From Porphyra umbilicalis (taxonomy: Eukaryota > Rhodophyta > Bangiophyceae > Bangiales > Bangiaceae), in contig KV918956.1 of the NCBI GenBank assembly GCA_002049455.2, positions 1 through 64,000 of the forward strand: a stretch of 64,000 bases of DNA, written 5' to 3'. How positions within the stretch are numbered: the first letter of the stretch is position 1; each line of letters starts with the position of its first letter. Made by a program: the position numbers and the translations under genes. The notes beneath the pieces were generated by a model, which did no database searches, was not told the origin of the DNA, and worked only from the letters and a program-made list of their open reading frames with translations. This document shows, piece after piece, positions 63,286-64,000 of this stretch.

Positions 63286-63654
63286 TCAGCATTGGGCCGC
63301 GGCCGTGGCGGCCGCTCCCGGCGCCACGTCCGACCGCGCTCCCGACTGTCCTTCCGACAGCCCCGCGTCCGGCGCCCGGTCCGCCTTGTGCACTGGCGCC
63401 AACACTCCCACCCGAGCAGCGTGCGCCACTCCGTCGGTGAGGCCCAGGGCTGCCCGGCACGTTTTGGAGGCGTCCGTGCCCAGCACATTGGTGAGGCAAT
63501 CCGCTACCATTTCCCCCGGCCTAACTTTCGTGACCGACATGGCGGCTGCCTCGACACACTTGCGCACCCAGTCGTGCGTGACGTCGATGTGCTTTGTCCG
63601 GTTGGAGCTCGCGGGGGTGTGTATCATAGCCACGTGGCCGAGAATGGAAGCCAC
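63286..63654 (-). mobile_element. Ty1/copia-type LTR retrotransposon remnant (RNase H end)
   Basis: The minus strand reads NRTKHIDVTHDWVRKCVEAA and VRPGEMVADCLTNVL, the C-terminal RNase H signature of Ty1/copia polyproteins (RTKHIDV.. then Q.ADILTK.L). Related sequence may continue upstream toward 63900 and the window edge. The copy looks broken and fragmentary. No long terminal repeats were identified in the window. Its age cannot be judged. Confidence 0.8.
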
Positions 63655-64000
63655 AGCCTAGTAAGCCTCGCCCATGCCGATGGCCATGTCGGCGCGGCTC
63701 GTCAGCGGCGGACGCGCCCTCAGCGACCCCACACTGCTGCGATACGGGAGGTCCCCAGCCCCACCCTCGGAGCCGGCTGGTGCATCTGTGTCCGACTCCT
63801 CCCCTGAGTTGACGGGAGCATCCTCCGCCCCGCCGTGTGACCCCGCCTCCTTGTCTTAGCTGCCGCGGTTCTGGGACGGCTGGGCGCACAGGCGCCGAGC
63901 CGCGTTCACGGCGACCTCCACCGCCGGTGAAACACACGTGCTTGCCCTGACGCTAGACTGGGTCGCCAAGTGCCGCAAGGTGCCGCCGTCCGCGTCAGTG
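63655..64000. other. window edge, likely more of the copia relic
   Basis: Minus-strand sequence upstream of the RNase H piece is probably element-derived but does not show a clear domain here. Confidence 0.35.

Overview
The window is nuclear DNA of a GC-rich photosynthetic eukaryote. Three observations point that way: spliceosomal introns with GT..AG borders (protein kinase and ribophorin genes), eukaryote-only families (oligosaccharyltransferase subunit, WRAP73, homeodomain, AGC kinase, KH protein), and a PsbP-domain protein with a twin-arginine thylakoid-lumen signal. Both tRNA genes carry short insertions outside the usual anticodon-loop site, a habit described for red algae such as Cyanidioschyzon. 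Together with few introns and very long poly-G/poly-C runs, this makes a red alga of the Porphyra/Pyropia kind my best guess. That is an inference, not a proven identity.

Layout. 0-9 kb is transposon territory on mixed strands: a C-terminal fragment of unknown type, an interrupted transposase-like frame of about 940 codons, a SAP plus Myb/SANT-like gene split by a 694-bp TA-flanked element, a second 236-bp element, and a fragment resembling the start of a PIF/Harbinger nuclease. 9.5-12.6 kb holds two host genes on the minus strand (PsbP-domain protein, then ribophorin II/Swp1). 13-36.4 kb is mostly repeats: a nearly perfect 2 x 245-bp inverted repeat, a Tc1/mariner-type transposase, a minisatellite split by an inserted TIR element, a decayed tandem-repeat coding array, a C2H2 zinc-finger gene with an internal stop, a pogo/Tigger-type transposase relic, and a cluster of nested TIR elements at 33.2-36.4 kb. 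36.5-58 kb is the gene-rich block: homeodomain protein (+), AGC kinase with two introns (+), WRAP73-like WD40 protein (-), tRNA-Met (-), three-KH-domain RNA-binding protein (-), ankyrin-repeat protein (+) and a small secreted cysteine-rich protein (-). 58-64 kb is extremely GC-rich sequence without a recognisable gene, then a 174-bp foldback, tRNA-Pro (-) and a Ty1/copia relic at the edge.

The host genes are unrelated housekeeping and regulatory loci rather than a pathway cluster. The most unusual features are the two disrupted tRNA genes, the back-to-back pair of related TA-flanked elements sharing one TA, and the way several GC-rich host genes change reading frame at poly-G runs, which looks like homopolymer-length error or very short introns. 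Coordinates of the GC-rich genes are therefore envelopes, not exact exon lists.
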